Shown here: in pieces, positions 38,830 to 51,241 of the stretch
How positions within the stretch are numbered: the stretch's first letter is position 1
Layout: each line of letters opens with the position of its first letter
Source of the DNA: Piper betle
Taxonomy: Eukaryota; Streptophyta; Magnoliopsida; Piperales; Piperaceae
Reading direction: 5' to 3'
Length of the DNA stretch: 64,000 bases
Assembly (NCBI GenBank): GCA_033002965.1
Contig: JAURVB010010412.1
Location: 1-64,000, forward strand
Made by a program: the position numbers and the translations under genes
The notes under the pieces: model-generated
Database searches by the model: none
What the model saw: only the letters and a program-made list of their open reading frames with translations
Told to the model about the DNA's origin: nothing

Positions 38830-39383
38830 AATGTTGAGGAGTAGGATAGGTTGTCATTCCTCATCTAGAGTCATCTTGATCCTGGCAAATTGAGTAATAA
38901 TACTCTTCATTTTATTAAAATACTCACTTATATCAGTTCCATCCTTATACCTTAAATTTACCAATTTTTTAATCAAAAGGGTCTTCTTACCCGTAGTATT
39001 CCTTTCATAAACTTCTTAAAGTTTATCCCATATTGCTTTTGAGGACCTCAATTCAAAAATATGATGATACACAACTTCATCTACTCATTGTCTCAAACAG
39101 CTCGTACCCTTCCTATCCAACTTATTCCAGCCATTTTCAGTCACCTATGCTAGTTTTTGACCGGTGATAAGTTTATACAAATCCTTAAAATATAAATAAT
39201 CAATCATCTTTTTCTTTCCAATAATGCCAGTTACTAGGCCCCTTAAGAGATATCATTTTAATATACTTTTCATCAGCCATCTTGTTGAAATATAAATCAC
39301 AGACACACCAACTAGGCTCTTAAAAATTTCGTCGAACACCTAATGGGCATCAAATATCAACAACTAAAATTTATAAACAACTA

Positions 39384-39396
39384 GGCTCTGATACCA
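39384..39396 (-). promoter_or_regulatory. primer binding site of copia copy 1
   Basis: On the minus strand this reads TGGTATCAGAGCC, the sequence complementary to the initiator tRNA-Met 3' end used by plant copia elements. It lies two bases inside the LTR, which fixes the element's orientation. Confidence 0.9.
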
Positions 39397-39398
39397 CT

Positions 39399-39889
39399 TG
39401 TTGGGATTAACCAAACAAACCAAATACAAATCCCTTATTTTAACACATAAGGATGAGAAGTACCAAATAAATAGAGAGATCAAACACGTTAATTTTACGT
39501 GGAAAACCTTAAATTTGGGGAAAAAATACGGGCAAACAGTCGGATCAAATTCACTATATCATAATTTTGATATAAAAAAGATCCATTGGAGAACAAATTC
39601 TCAATACCAATTTACTATACGTTTTACAAAATTGGTATAAAATTATAAAAGATAATAAAGGAAGAATATTACATATTAAAAACTTGACAAAGTTATTATT
39701 GATAATTGTAAGCCAATCTCAACAAAGTATTCACTTTTCTTCAATTTACACAATTTTTTTTCTCCCTTTATAACAGTAATTTTTTTTAAAACATAAAAAC
39801 GAAAACCAAAGAATAAAAACGTCGTAAGTTAGCTTTTATTCCTTTCAACTAACCAAATATATAAAATTTTGGTTTTTGCCCAAAACAAG
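39399..39889 (-). repeat. 5' LTR of copia copy 1 (outer end lost)
   Basis: Aligns with the 533-bp LTR of copy 2: it begins TGTTGGGATTAACC and runs to TTTTTGCCCAAAACAAG. The last about 45 bp that end ACCCAACA in copy 2 are missing, so no target duplication can be found. Confidence 0.8.
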
Positions 39890-41072
39890 ATTCAACTGAC
39901 TGTCGAAGGAGATGGCATGGCTGTGGGTGGGGGAGCTAGGGTAGAGGCAGAGTAAAGGGGTGAGGTGGTGCGGTGCGGCTGAGAAAGGTGGGTGAATCAT
40001 TATCAGGTCCACCGTTCCCTTTCACACGAGGAGGTAGCTGAATTCAGGCTCGGGCCGCAAAGAAGCGTAGTTTTACGGGTCATTTTACCGGGAACAATTA
40101 ATTGGCCAAAGTTGAGGTTTGGCGTGCAAAGAAGCATATTTCAGTAGGAAATTTGCAGCCAGGTTCTATTTTGGTATGCTTAAAATGCATCCCATTGGCC
40201 ATTGGTCTATGTGGAATTTTTGGATATTGCTAACCAGCTTGATGAACAAAAAAGTTAAGTCAATCTACGAGGTGACAATATAATCTCACGTGCATGAAGT
40301 ACCGGGTTGGCTAAATATACGAATACACTTACAAGTTCATTTCGTGGACCTAATGAAACTCGCGTTGTAAAACTTAGAGTGGGCAGAAACATGAAAAGCT
40401 CATTTCGTGAGCCTGGTTGACCTTGCATTGTGAAACCCAGTTAATAGAATATAAAAAATACATATTTATCGTCCACCATTTCGTGAATATTACCTCCTAG
40501 CTGGATCTGGCAGGGGCGGCTCGCGTTTGAGAAGGCGAGTCAGGTCCTTTCTTCCTCCCTCACCCCTCTACTCCGCCTCCACCCTCGCTCCCCCACCGAC
40601 AGCCATCTCCTCCGACAATCAGGCGCTGTCAAGTGCACTTGCTCATGCTCTCCCACCACCCATTTGGTGCTCTCCGTCGCCGTTGGCTAGTGCTTATACT
40701 ACACTCATTAGTTATTTTAAACCCGTATATCAAACTATTTATTATTTAAATTTTTACTAATTAAATTTGAACTATACTTTAACCCCAATATTTAAAATTT
40801 AATTACGTTATAAAAAATTAAATTCAATGACACTATAAAAATTTAAATTAAAAATATTTATTTAACAAAAAAAAAGAAAAAAAGAAGGTTGTAGGGGTTT
40901 TTTTCCGCGAAGAGGGGTACCCCCCCGGCCATATCTTGCATAAATATGTAGACGATATGACGTGTGTAGGTCATGTACACAGATGCCTATAGGGGTAAAG
41001 AAAATTACTGTGTAAACGTGTCCAACCCTAACAGCGCCGCCGGCTGCCGGACACTGTTCCCTGCCGCCTACC
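39890..41072. other. intergenic DNA
   Basis: Spacer between the copia remnant and the next gene. The GC-richer frame at 40527-40760 (Pro/Ser-rich) matches nothing and is probably chance. The likely promoter of the gene at 41073 lies at about 40860-41072. Confidence 0.5.
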
Positions 41073-43170
41073 ATGGCCGGGCGGCTCTTCCTCCTCCGAC
41101 TTGCCCATCGTCGCCCGATTACAACTTCTTCTCCTATGCTTCTGCAAGTCTCCCCATGTCGATCCCTACTCGCTTCGCCGGATTCCGACGGCCCCTGCGC
41201 CGTCGCTCCACGTTTCCTCCGCCGCGCCCACTCCGCTGCTACTTTAGCGATTGCGTCGTCGTCTTCGTCGTCGACCTCCGACGAGGGAGCTGCTACGGTG
41301 CCGCCGGAGAACGGCGGGAAGGCGAAGGCATCCGGTGCATCCGGGAAGCGGAGTTCGGGTAAGACGAAGAAGGTCGGAGTTGGAGTTGGAGGTAAAGGTG
41401 CGTCGTCGTCTGGGAAAGGTCTTGATGTTGTGTTGCAGAGCCTTGACGTGATGACGAAGAAGTTGCTGGGGCTGGAGAAGGAAGTGAAGGTTTTGAAGGA
41501 GAATGTGATTCTCAGGACCCCGTTGAGAACGGAGAAGAGAGATGGGATTGCTTTTGGCCGTCAAGGCAGCTGCCTGTCTTCTATGTTTTCTGTGAAAGAT
41601 GGTGTGGGCAGTAAGAGGTTGGCAGTGAGAAAGAGACCTGCTCTGGAAGATGGTGGCGGCGTTGAGGTGAAGCTGTCTGCGGAGGCGGTTGCTATTTTGG
41701 AGCGGTTTCGGGAGGATGGGTACTTGAAAGGTGTGGATTTGTGGCAAGATGGGAAGGTGGTGTCCGAGCGGCTCCAGGACTTTCGTATCCGGAGTTCTTT
41801 GAAATCTGCTTCCGACAAGTTTGGAGTAGAACATCAGGAGATCGCAAAGTAAGTTGATTGTCCAGATTGGTTCCAGTATTCTACGCTTGATTTGATTACT
41901 AAAGTAGCTATATTAATGATTTTACCCTTCCCCAGATCGTTCTGAATTGAAATTGAAATCATATTGAATTTCGTAGAGGAACTAGACAAAAATGGTTTGC
42001 AAGTACAGTTCATGAAAAATGTAAAAGATGAACAAAAAAGCAAGTTCTTATGGATGTTTATTTAACTAATCATAGTATATCAAATGGTTTCCGGGACTTA
42101 TTTGGGGTGTGTTACTGCAAAACCATCCTTTAAACTTACCATGATTTTAAATTCAGTTGTTACTTATATCAGACTTCAGTCACTTAAACGACATATTGAT
42201 GCTTTGAGAAAAACTTCTTTTCTGCATTTTCCGTCTACGTGGTTGTTAATGCAAACTTTTGCTGCTGAGTACTTCTTGAAGCTAAATAGCCACTCAAAAG
42301 CTTGCTCCTTACTCTTTGTTTTGCAGTCTGTTGAAGTTGCCGTGAAAAAGTTGTCGGTGTGTCTTCATTAGTTCTACCTATAGGTCTGTGCAGACATTGA
42401 TAACATTTCTAATGATTTCCTACGCATTTTTTACTGTCCTATTAATCATGTCTATGTTCTAATTGTTCCGTTTCAACTTGTGTGTGAGTAGAGGTACTGA
42501 TTGGATACACTGATACACTTTCCTGTTATGATCTTTTCTAGATGACTATGTTGATTTGCTTCTTCTTGGATGTACTGCTAGGGACTCATTACTGCATTTT
42601 ATTTTCTTTCTGGTCTGAACGAGAGATTTGGTGTAACACCATAAGTCGGGTTCACCCTAACTGATCTGAAAATGCAAATATGGTATTATTACCTAAAATC
42701 TTTAGTATTAAACAAAAATTACATTTGCTGTTGAATTTTTATATTTATCTTGACACTGCTGCTATATGTTTAGGTGGCTATCAGGAAGTGACATGAAAAA
42801 AGTTGCCCTTTTTGGCTGTCCCTCTGTTGAGAAGAAAACTGTGTTTGCCGCAAAGCAGTTGCGGGCTTTTTTTAGCGTCCAGGAAGATGTTGTGAGTTCC
42901 TATTCAAAATAACCCACTATAGATTTATTATTCTGATTATCATGCTGCTAAATCTAGAAATTGCAGGTGTGTCGTGCTTGCAAATGGAAATCTTCTTGCA
43001 AGTTTGTAAATCGACAGTTTGCTACAGACAATAAGCTGATGCTGTCAGATGCAATGAGAGTCCTCATATCGTATTCATTTTTTCACGCACCTCAGGGGAC
43101 TCTATTACCATCTGAAATGGAGGAACCTATCTCCAAATTGCTGAAGGAGATCGTAAATCTCAGTAAATAA
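41073..43170 (+). CDS. conserved plant protein, putative organelle-targeted, CxxC...C zinc-type motif (365 aa)
   Basis: Three exons, 41073-41848, 42774-42891 and 42967-43170, are joined at AA|GTAAGT..TTTAG, GTT|GTGAGT..TTGCAG in matching phase (1098 nt). The N-terminus is rich in Arg, Ser, Leu and Ala with no acidic residues at first (MAGRLFLLRLAHRRPITTSS), like a mitochondrial or plastid presequence. Next come a Ser/Gly/Lys low-complexity stretch, a short coiled coil (LQSLDVMTKKLLGLEKEVKV) and a conserved C-terminal part. That part has GCPSVEKKTVFAAKQLR and a C-x2-C-x5-C cluster (CRACKWKSSC) followed by KFVN, which may bind zinc. I have seen this C-terminal arrangement in uncharacterised plant proteins but know no established function. 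The gene is intact. Confidence 0.75.
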
Positions 43171-44563
43171 GGTTCTTACATGCTCATGCCACCTTTTTGG
43201 GACATTACATGCTCATTTGCTACTTGACGAAATTCTTTTTATTTGGGACTTCAAATTGTCTCATCCTTTGTTGAAGTTGAATTAAAATATATCTTCTGGG
43301 CAAGGACTAATGAATCTGTGTTCTTTCAATGCAAAGCTTATACCACCTTTTTGAGTTGCCCTCATTATTTTGATGCCTGAAGACAGATAATGTACTTCCA
43401 TTTCTATAGAACTGAGCTTGTACCTCAGAAGAACAATCTCCTGGCTTTATTTTGATGTCATGGTTTGTAATTATCCTTCCAACTTGTGCGTGAACATTCC
43501 ATCCGTTATTTGAAAGCCACATGCCATTTAGTTGATTATATATGAACGGGTAATGATTGGGGGAATATCAGGAACTTGTGTATCGGATTTAGTTGTATGC
43601 ATTATCTTGTTTGCGCATTCTCATTATTATGTGCAAGTTTTAATCATTGCTGCTTTTTTTGCCCAGTCCAATATTGGCAGTTGACATTAGAGCTGGATAT
43701 ATGTTCTAGAGGAGTGGGGAAACAACAATTTTTTCGTTTCGATCCATCTATACGTTGAAGGAGAGCCTTGACGCTGCTGCTAAAGTGTGTGTCGCCAGCT
43801 GCTTACAAATTGTAGGTGTAAGATTTAAGATTGTAACCGTCAACCCTTTGGGAACACTTGTGGTTGAAGTTCACATTTGGGAGGCGTAGTGTGCCAGGGA
43901 TCTATTTACATTTTTTCCAAGCAGGGATCTATTTACACATTGATGTAGTTCGGCAAGTGGTGTAATGGATAATGCATGTCCAGTCATCATAATGATTATT
44001 TTTCCGTTTTCAGAAAAAAATCAGTCGTCTCGACATTTGAGAAATTTCAGAAATTTTGCAGATATGGTCTAACTAGCACCACTAAATTGTCAAAGATTAG
44101 ACTGAAACCATTTTAGAGTTCTTTTTTCCTGCGTCTCTTAAATTGCAAGCTTAATTCACGAAAATCTCCCCGTTATTGTCAAGCACATTTTTAATGGCAT
44201 TCTTCTAATGATTTTATATTATTAGAAATTATATAATAGTAATGATTATTATTATTTTATCGCTCAAAATTAATTAACGGAAACAAACACCACCATTAGG
44301 GCATAAAAATTACGTAAGTTTCAGATTAGAGCCCAACAAATCATGCTCAACTTGATATTTATTGAGTTCTGATCATTGAGGAGCTGAAAGATACTTCGGT
44401 TCAGGATATTTCAGACGTGCAGGAGAAAATATCTCAGCTCGTCTTCATCCTTTTACCATCACTTTGATATCATCTTTTGGCTTCATATTTAGTTGCTACA
44501 ATCTCACCATAAATCATAACGCTCCATCGTCTTATCCAAAACTCTTACATACGCCTTTGAGCC
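43171..44563. other. 3' UTR and intergenic DNA
   Basis: Transcribed 3' sequence of the preceding gene may extend some hundred bases. Further short frames (43307-43522 minus, 43576-43758 plus) resemble no family. The leader of the HSP20-like gene is probably about 44330-44563. Confidence 0.45.
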
Positions 44564-45810
44564 ATGGAGAAGCAAGTGGTGGAGAGGAGGATGGCCACAC
44601 TTATGGGTCATTTTGCTGGAAACGAAGAAGCTCCATCTGCCCATATCCTCCCCATGGTACCTCCCCTTTGATTTCTCTGCGTTCTGTCAATCTGCAATCT
44701 GTAAATGTTCCTCGAATTCCTGCTATTTATAACTGGAACTCTTGACGCAGAATTGCAGCAGCACTCTTAATGCAGTCATGAGAAGATGCGACAATCGGAC
44801 CTTCTTCTCCCGCCAATGTTCACAAGGGCCACATTTGAGACTGGTTACCCATCACCTTTTTATATTTTATCTCATTCAGATTGCTTTCAGATCAAATTAA
44901 CGAGGGATAAACAATATGCAGTGCAGTGGAGGATAGTTATCCCCGAAGAGTCCCAACAGGAGTCGTTGAGGCAAGCTCAAAGAACCCAATTCCTGCTTCA
45001 ACAGAGCAGATTGGGAAGCCGATTTTCTCCAGGCCGGCACAACCACAGAGTAAGGATCCAACCATGGCTGGGGAGCCAATGAAAAGATTGCCGCCCAAGC
45101 CTCCGATGTTTGCCAGGCCAAAAGCGAATCCGAGACAGCCTCGTGTGACCAAGATCGGCCAACCTCTACGCAATGGTCAGTCTCTTTATATTCTAAATGA
45201 TGATGATTATGATATGGGTTTTGCGTTGTAAATGGATTCGTTGCTAAGAAGCTTTGGGGTGCAGGTATGGAGTGGTCACCGAGGATGGATATTGTACAAT
45301 CCGGAAGCAGTTATGCTGTGACCATTGAACTTCCGGGTGTCGGCATTAACGACGTGAGAGTAGAAGTGGATGACCGGAAGTAAGATTTTGATGAACAGAT
45401 GGCCATTTATGTTGATTATTTATTGGAAGAACACGTGGATAGAAACTCCAAATATGATTTTAACATTGAATGTCTTAAAACAGCTTGATTGTTACCGGCA
45501 AACGCACAGCTCAGTGGCAGAAAACGTTGAATTTCGTCGATTCAATGTATATTCGCCAAGAAATCTCACAAGGACCTTATGAAGTTGTTTGGCCAATTCC
45601 CAAAGATGTGAACAAAGACAGAATCTCAGCGGAATTTGTGTAAGTTACCCATTTCAACTGTCAAGGATGTTAGATTGGCTAATTAAATCTTCCTACTTGC
45701 GGAACTGAAATTTGCCTTCAATCTCAATTCTCAAATGATTTGTCTGACCATTGAAAATACTGCGTGATTTCAGGGACGGATTTCTACAAATTAGCCTCCC
45801 TAAGTTCTGA
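44564..45810 (+). CDS. HSP20/alpha-crystallin domain protein of the IDM2/IDM3 (ROS5/LIL) type
   Basis: In Arabidopsis IDM2 and IDM3 are nuclear alpha-crystallin proteins of the IDM complex, which assists active DNA demethylation. Exons: 44564-44656 (MEKQVVERRMATLMGHF ... HILPM), 44751-44843 (NCSSTLNAVMRRCDNRTFFS), about 44931-45175 (Pro-rich: PIFSRPAQPQ, PPMFARPKAN), 45265-45379 (MEWSPRMDIVQSGSSYAVTI, ELPGVGINDVRVEVDDR), 45484-45639 (LIVTGKRTAQWQK ... EVVWPIPKDVNKDRISAEF) and 45774-45810 (DGFLQISLPKF). The disordered N-terminal part before the alpha-crystallin domain and the VVWPLP-type motif set it apart from ordinary small heat-shock proteins. The exon 2-3 junction does not join in phase with any AG I can see (one base off), so either a one-base error or a different splice site exists there. 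The other joins are clean. Confidence 0.78.
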
Positions 45811-46397
45811 TATACGGAGAAGGGAAGAGCAAACATATATGTATTTGAGTCTGCTTAGCCTTGCAGCTACTGCAACATTTTGTGTTGTCATTTAAATGTG
45901 TCGATCACAGGAGATAAACACCATTAGCGATAATACGGAGCAAATTTATGCGTTGGCGAGCATATAAACATATTATAAACGATAATGGATATGTCATGGA
46001 ATTCAAAGACTGGGGATCGTTGAGAAATGTAACATATCAGAACCAAATGGACAATGTTTACTTACTGGGAAAAAAGGAGGAAAAACCAAATGGAATGCTA
46101 CCTGTAAATTGAAGTTGAATTTATTGGGCAAAGAGTTTGAAGATGAAGTACACTTTGATGACGGGCCATACTCCAATAAAAAAGCACCACTTTCATAATA
46201 TCCAAAAAACTGAACTTGAACTTCTTTATTCAAACAAACAGATAAGAAATCAATCAATTTGTTGATTGCATAATTTTATCAACGGTACACCTTCCTCCTC
46301 CTAGCTATTGAAGTGTGAATTCGGCTGTGATCTACAACGTTCTCGCAATTCAGATTTCACAGCAAAAAGACTAGAAGCATAGAACACCTACTTGTGA
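45811..46397. other. intergenic DNA
   Basis: 3' UTR of the HSP20-like gene, then AT-rich DNA with no coding signal, up to the C-terminal end of the phosphatase pseudogene. Confidence 0.5.
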
Positions 46398-46869
46398 TTA
46401 TTTACAATGCTTTAAAGCCACACCCGTCGTCCCCGGCAAGGCCAGGGGCATCGGCGGCGGTGCCACAGCATTGAACTCCGCCAAGGCGTCCCGGAGGTCG
46501 TTGGAGGCGGCGGCGACGTCCAAGAACTGCATCACCCGCTCGAGCTCTACGTCCGCAGGGTCGTCGATGAAGGGAGCCACCGGCAATGCGTTCTTCGGTT
46601 GCAGCGAGTAGGCGTTGGGGTTGTCGTCCACAATCACCACCCGCCCCAAGTCCCAGCCGAGCTCCGACAAGTCCTTCACCATTTTGCCGTCGGTCTCCTT
46701 GGGGTCTCGTTAGAGACGGTGGGAGATGGGCCCCTTGAGGTCGAGCCGGTCAAGAACCAAAGAAGCGTACGCCTTCAACCCCTGCCGTCGGCGGATGGGG
46801 GTGTTGACGTGAACGAATTTGGTGAAGAGCTTGACGAGGCGGCGCTGGCAGGAGTCGATCGTCGTGATG

Positions 46870-47129
46870 TGATTAACCAAAATCCCCATTTCAACTTATA
46901 ATCGGTGAAAAGTACTAACGCAAAGAGACTCACAACAAACTTTAAAAAAACTTCAGGCCCCATTTATCTACACAATTTTCTTTCTCCTTTCCGAATAAAC
47001 CACTCAAAATAAACTTATTTGTTTTGTAGCATATCTACAAAATCACATGAATCAAATCTACAAAATCTTGGGTTTTATGTAAAATAGGGTTATAATTTTA
47101 TATATTTATGGAGGAGGGATTACCCAACA
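46870..47129 (-). repeat. 3' LTR of copia copy 2, with internal deletion (260 bp)
   Basis: Both ends match the 533-bp LTR at 51242-51774: the TGATTAACCAAAATC-type edge and TTTATGGAGGAGGGATTACCCAACA. About 250 bp from the centre are missing, and the edge lacks TTGGG. Confidence 0.85.
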
Positions 47130-47140
47130 AACCCCTCTTT
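47130..47140 (-). promoter_or_regulatory. polypurine tract of copia copy 2
   Basis: The minus strand reads AAAGAGGGGTT immediately before the 3' LTR start TGTTGGG. This is the priming site for plus-strand DNA synthesis. Confidence 0.8.
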
Positions 47141-47415
47141 CATGACTCCATAAAATACTTCTAGCCGGCATGCAAAACTACATTCATGCTTACTCTATTC
47201 TTATAGTAAATATGTTTCTCTTTTGAGACAACTTTAGTTATCATGTCGGAAACATTCCTTTTAGTATGAATTTTTATTAACTGAAGAGATTTACTTTCTA
47301 ACACATCTCTTATCCAGTTATATCTCATATCGATGTGTTTGCTCTTTTAATAAAAACTTGAATTCTTATCCAGGTGAATTGCACTCTGATTATCACAATG
47401 TATAATGTATCTCTA

Positions 47416-48600
47416 TTATTTAACACCAATTTCATTCAAAACTCTCTTTGTCCATAGCATCTCCTTACAAACTTCTATATTAGTAATAAATTCAGCTTCA
47501 GTTGTGAATAATGCAACACGTTTTTGCAACCTAGATTGCCAAGATACAGCATCATTAGCAAAATTAATAACAAACCCACATGTTGATCTTCTTGTTTCCA
47601 AATCACCTACTACGTCTAGATTGGTGTAGTCAACCAATAAAGATTTTTTACTTCAAAACACAGGCACATTTTAAATTCCTCTCAAGTACCTCATTATCTA
47701 TTTAACTACTTGTCAATGCTTTTTGCTCAGATTTGCTAAATGTCTGCTAACCATTCCAACTGTATATGTTATATCAGGCCTTTTACAAACCATAACATAC
47801 ATCAAACTACAAATTGTAGAAGCATAAGGAACGTTTGTCATTTCCTTTATCTCTATTTCACTTAAATCACTTTTCTTCAACTTGAAATAATCCCCAAATG
47901 GAACTCCAACCGACTTTGCATCTTTCATATTGAATTTTTCAAGTACTCTTTCTATGTACTTTTCCTGTGACACTCAAAACTTTCTAGCTCCCATGTCGCC
48001 CCAAATGGATATTCCCAATGTTTACTTTACTGATCCCAAATCCTTCAATGCAAATGATTTGTTCAAGTTTTTTTAAACTTGCAATCTTGGCTCCATCGTT
48101 TTTAACAATCAACATATCATTTACATAAAGCAAGAGTAGAATAAAGCCACCATCATCAAACCTCTTGATGAACATACAGTAATCGGAAATAGACTTTTTG
48201 TACCCATTGCTTTCCATAAACGAATCAAACATTTTGTACCACTGTCTAAGAGTTTGTTACAAACCATACAAACTATTTTTCAGTCTGCGCACCATCTGTT
48301 CCTTTTCTCTGACTTTAAACCATATGGTTATTCCATGTATATAGTCTCTTCAAGATAACCATGAAGAAAAGCCGTCTTTGCATCTAAGTGTTCAACTTCT
48401 AAATCCAAACTTGTAGCCAAAACCAGAATAATTCTAATAGAAAACATTTTAATGACGGGAGAAATATTTCATTGAAATCAATACATTTCTTTTGCCGAAG
48501 CCCTTTACCACCAACTTTGTCTTGTACCTTAGTTGTGTGTTATTTTCTTCATGTTTGATCCTATAAACCCATTTATTTTTAATACTCTTTTCCCTTTAGG
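47416..48600 (-). pseudogene. copia reverse transcriptase and RNase H remains (copy 2)
   Basis: 48232 to 47984 has the palm region (SISDYCMFIKRF, then LLLYVNDMLI, where the usual box is YVDDM). 47973 to 47713 has the connection (YIERVLEKFNMKDAKSVGVP, KRPDITYTVGMVSRHLANLS). 47637 to 47416 has RNase H (YTNLDVVGDLETRRSTCGF, TTEAEF). The parts lie in different frames with stops between. The second catalytic Asp of the palm box is Asn, so activity would be lost even if the frames were joined. Confidence 0.88.
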
Positions 48601-49115
48601 ACAATCCACTAAATCATAGGTGTGATTATCATGTAAAGATTTTATCTCATTTTACATTGCCTTCAACCACTTCTCCTTTTCTATATGAGTTTTAACCTCA
48701 CTAAAATTTTCTAGTTCTCCACATTTAGTGATTTTCACACATTCTGATCATAGATATCTTATTAATGGAACTAGTTTATGAGCTGATCTTCTCACTATAG
48801 TTGGGTCTCCTTGATCAGAATCCTTTTGTTCTTGTTCAACATCATTAACAAACTTATTAGAAATTATCATGAGCCACCTCATCCTCGCCCTCATCATCAC
48901 TAGGTAGGGAAATAATTGTGTCATCCTAAACCTCTTCTTCACTTCTAGTTGAGGTTGAATGTTTTTTTGTCTTTTCCAAGCTTTCCTAAGATTTTGTTTG
49001 AGGAACATTTTCCTTACTAAAGTCCTCAACTGTTTGATCATCCTTGAAAACTACATCTCTGCTTCAAATCAGTTTTCTATTCTTATGATCCCAAAGTTTG
49101 TATCTAAACTTATCA

Positions 49116-49820
49116 TTACCATATCCCAGAAAAAATACATTCTACGGCTCTAGAGTCAAGCTTAGCCCTTCGTTCCTTTAGGACAAAGACTCTCAAATAA
49201 GAATAACTGACATTTTTATCACTCCAAACCCTTTTTGGTATGTCACTATCCAGAGCATGTGTGGGAGATCTGTTGATCAAATAACAAGTTGTGCTCATGG
49301 CCTCACCCCATAAGCTTTTATACAACTTAGCTGAAGACAACATACTTCTAATCCTCTCAGAGATGGTCCTGTTCATTCTTTCAACCACTTCATTATATTG
49401 AGGAGTATAAGGAACTGTCTTCTCATGCCTAATCTTATACTTGCTATAATATTCATCAAACTCAACAGAGCAATATTTACTATTATTATAACTTCTACGG
49501 CATTTTAAAAGCTTATCGATTTCTCTGTCATCTAATACATGAAAACTCTTAAAGATGACAAAAACATCACTTTTATTTTTCATGTCATAAGCCCATAGCT
49601 TCCTATAAGTATCATCAATAAAATTGACAAAATAAATAGAACCACCAAGAGATTTTACTTTCATAGGTCCACACACATCAGTGTGTACCAACTCAAGAAC
49701 TTTTGACTTTCTTGTATTTATTCTTGCAAATGATGTCCTCCATTGTTTGCCCACCAAACAATGGTCACAAGAACTAATTGTGATATCGTTGACCTTGGGA
49801 ATGAGATTTAGCTTCTTCAA
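49116..49820 (-). pseudogene. copia integrase remains (copy 2)
   Basis: A 234-codon open stretch with CDHCLVGKQ (the zinc-finger end), LVHTDVCGPMKVKSLGG (first catalytic Asp), FIDDTYRKLWAY (second Asp) and NEVVERMNRTISERIRSML (catalytic Glu region). It is the best-preserved gene of the element but is cut from gag-protease upstream and reverse transcriptase downstream by stops. Confidence 0.9.
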
Positions 49821-50098
49821 TATTTCTAGTCACTTCTCACTCATGTGTCCCAATCGACGGTGCCACAAATTAGCTGCAGAATCAAGTGAGAGATATTAAC
49901 CTCCCTCCGAACTATACTCTTCTCAGTCTTGTATAAACTATAACACTTCTTCCCATTAGCAACAACAAGAGAACCTTTCACAAGTTTCCACACATTTTGT
50001 AAAAATTGTGACCCAAATCCTTCATCATAAAGTACTCCAATTGACAATAAACTCAACCTCAAATCTAAAATATGTCTGGCATTTTGAAGCATTAATTT

Positions 50099-50913
50099 TT
50101 AACCCATGTTTGTTACTATATGCACATTTTCAAGTCCTACAATTTTAGAAGTATCATTATTTCTCATCTTTATTATACCCAAATTTGAAGGTTCGTAGGT
50201 AGTAAAAAAATTTCTGCTTGGAGTTGCATGGAATGATGCTCCTGAGTCAATTACCCAACTAGCATCACAATTAACTGTCAAACACCCATTCCCACAATAA
50301 GAAAGAATCACTAAATCATCATGTACAACAATAGTATCCTTTTCTCCTTGATCCTCGTTGTCCTTATTTTTCAAGTCTTTCTTGAGTTTCCAATAATCTT
50401 TTTGATATGACATGTCTTGTCACAATAATAACACTTCAATTTCTACTTGGATTTAAACCTTCCTCGACTCTTGTCCTTTCTATTTGTATCTCTATTTCTT
50501 GATCTACCTCTTGCCTCTTCTGACACTAATGCATAAGACCCTGAAGTAGGTGGAGATTTTCTTCTCACCTCTTCATTTAGTAAACTGTTTGTTACCATGT
50601 CCATTATGAGTTTTTCATCTGAAGCAGCATTGTCCAAAGAGATCACCAATGTTTCCCAGTTCTCTGGCAATGTGTTGAAGAGCAGGCTAGCTTGTCATTC
50701 CTCATCTAAAGTCATCTTCATCTTGGCAAGTTGAGTAATAGTACACTTCATTTCATTGAAATGCTCACTTATGTTATTTTTATTCATATACCTCAAGTTC
50801 ACTAATTTTCTTATCAAAAGGGTATTGTTACCTGTAGTATTCCTCTCATAAACTTCTTGGAGTTTATCCCATATACCTTTTGAGGATGTCAATTCAGAAA
50901 TATGATGATACAC
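50099..50913 (-). pseudogene. copia gag and protease remains (copy 2)
   Basis: 50913 to 50695 and 50670 to 50443 are gag (GIWDKLQEVYERNTTGN, PENWETLVISLDNAASD). 50413 to 50099 carries the protease active site WVIDSGASFHATPS followed by FFTTYEPSNLGIIKMRN. The zinc knuckle between them is damaged. Three frames are needed to read through. Confidence 0.88.
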
Positions 50914-51227
50914 AACTTCATTTACTCATTGTCTCAAACAAGCCATAACCTTCCTATCTAATTTATTCCAGTCTTTATCAGTCACTTGTGCCGGTTTCTA
51001 ACCAGTGATAGGTTCATACAAATCCTTGGAATATAAATGATCAATTATTTTCTTTCTAATAGTGCTAGTTACTCGGCCCTTTAAGAGATATCATCTTAAC
51101 ATATTTCTCATCAGTTATCTTGTAGAAATATAAATTACAAGCACACCAACTAGGTTTTTAGAAATTTTGTCGAATACCTAACAATTGGAAAATATCAACA
51201 ATCCAAACTTGCAAACCAAGCAAACTG

Positions 51228-51239
51228 GCTTTGATACCA
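51228..51239 (-). promoter_or_regulatory. primer binding site of copia copy 2
   Basis: The minus strand reads TGGTATCAAAGCC next to the LTR, one base from the usual initiator tRNA-Met complement seen in copy 1. Confidence 0.85.
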
Positions 51240-51241
51240 TT

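Larger units (their letters stand above)
37249..39889 (-). mobile_element. truncated Ty1-copia retrotransposon, copy 1
   Basis: Reading on the minus strand, the order is 5' LTR (39399-39889, outer end missing), primer binding site (39384-39396), gag with a zinc knuckle, protease, and the start of integrase. Homology to copy 2 stops near 37249. Reverse transcriptase, RNase H and the 3' LTR are absent. Many stops and frame changes show it is dead. It is the same family as the element at 46870-51774. Confidence 0.88.
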
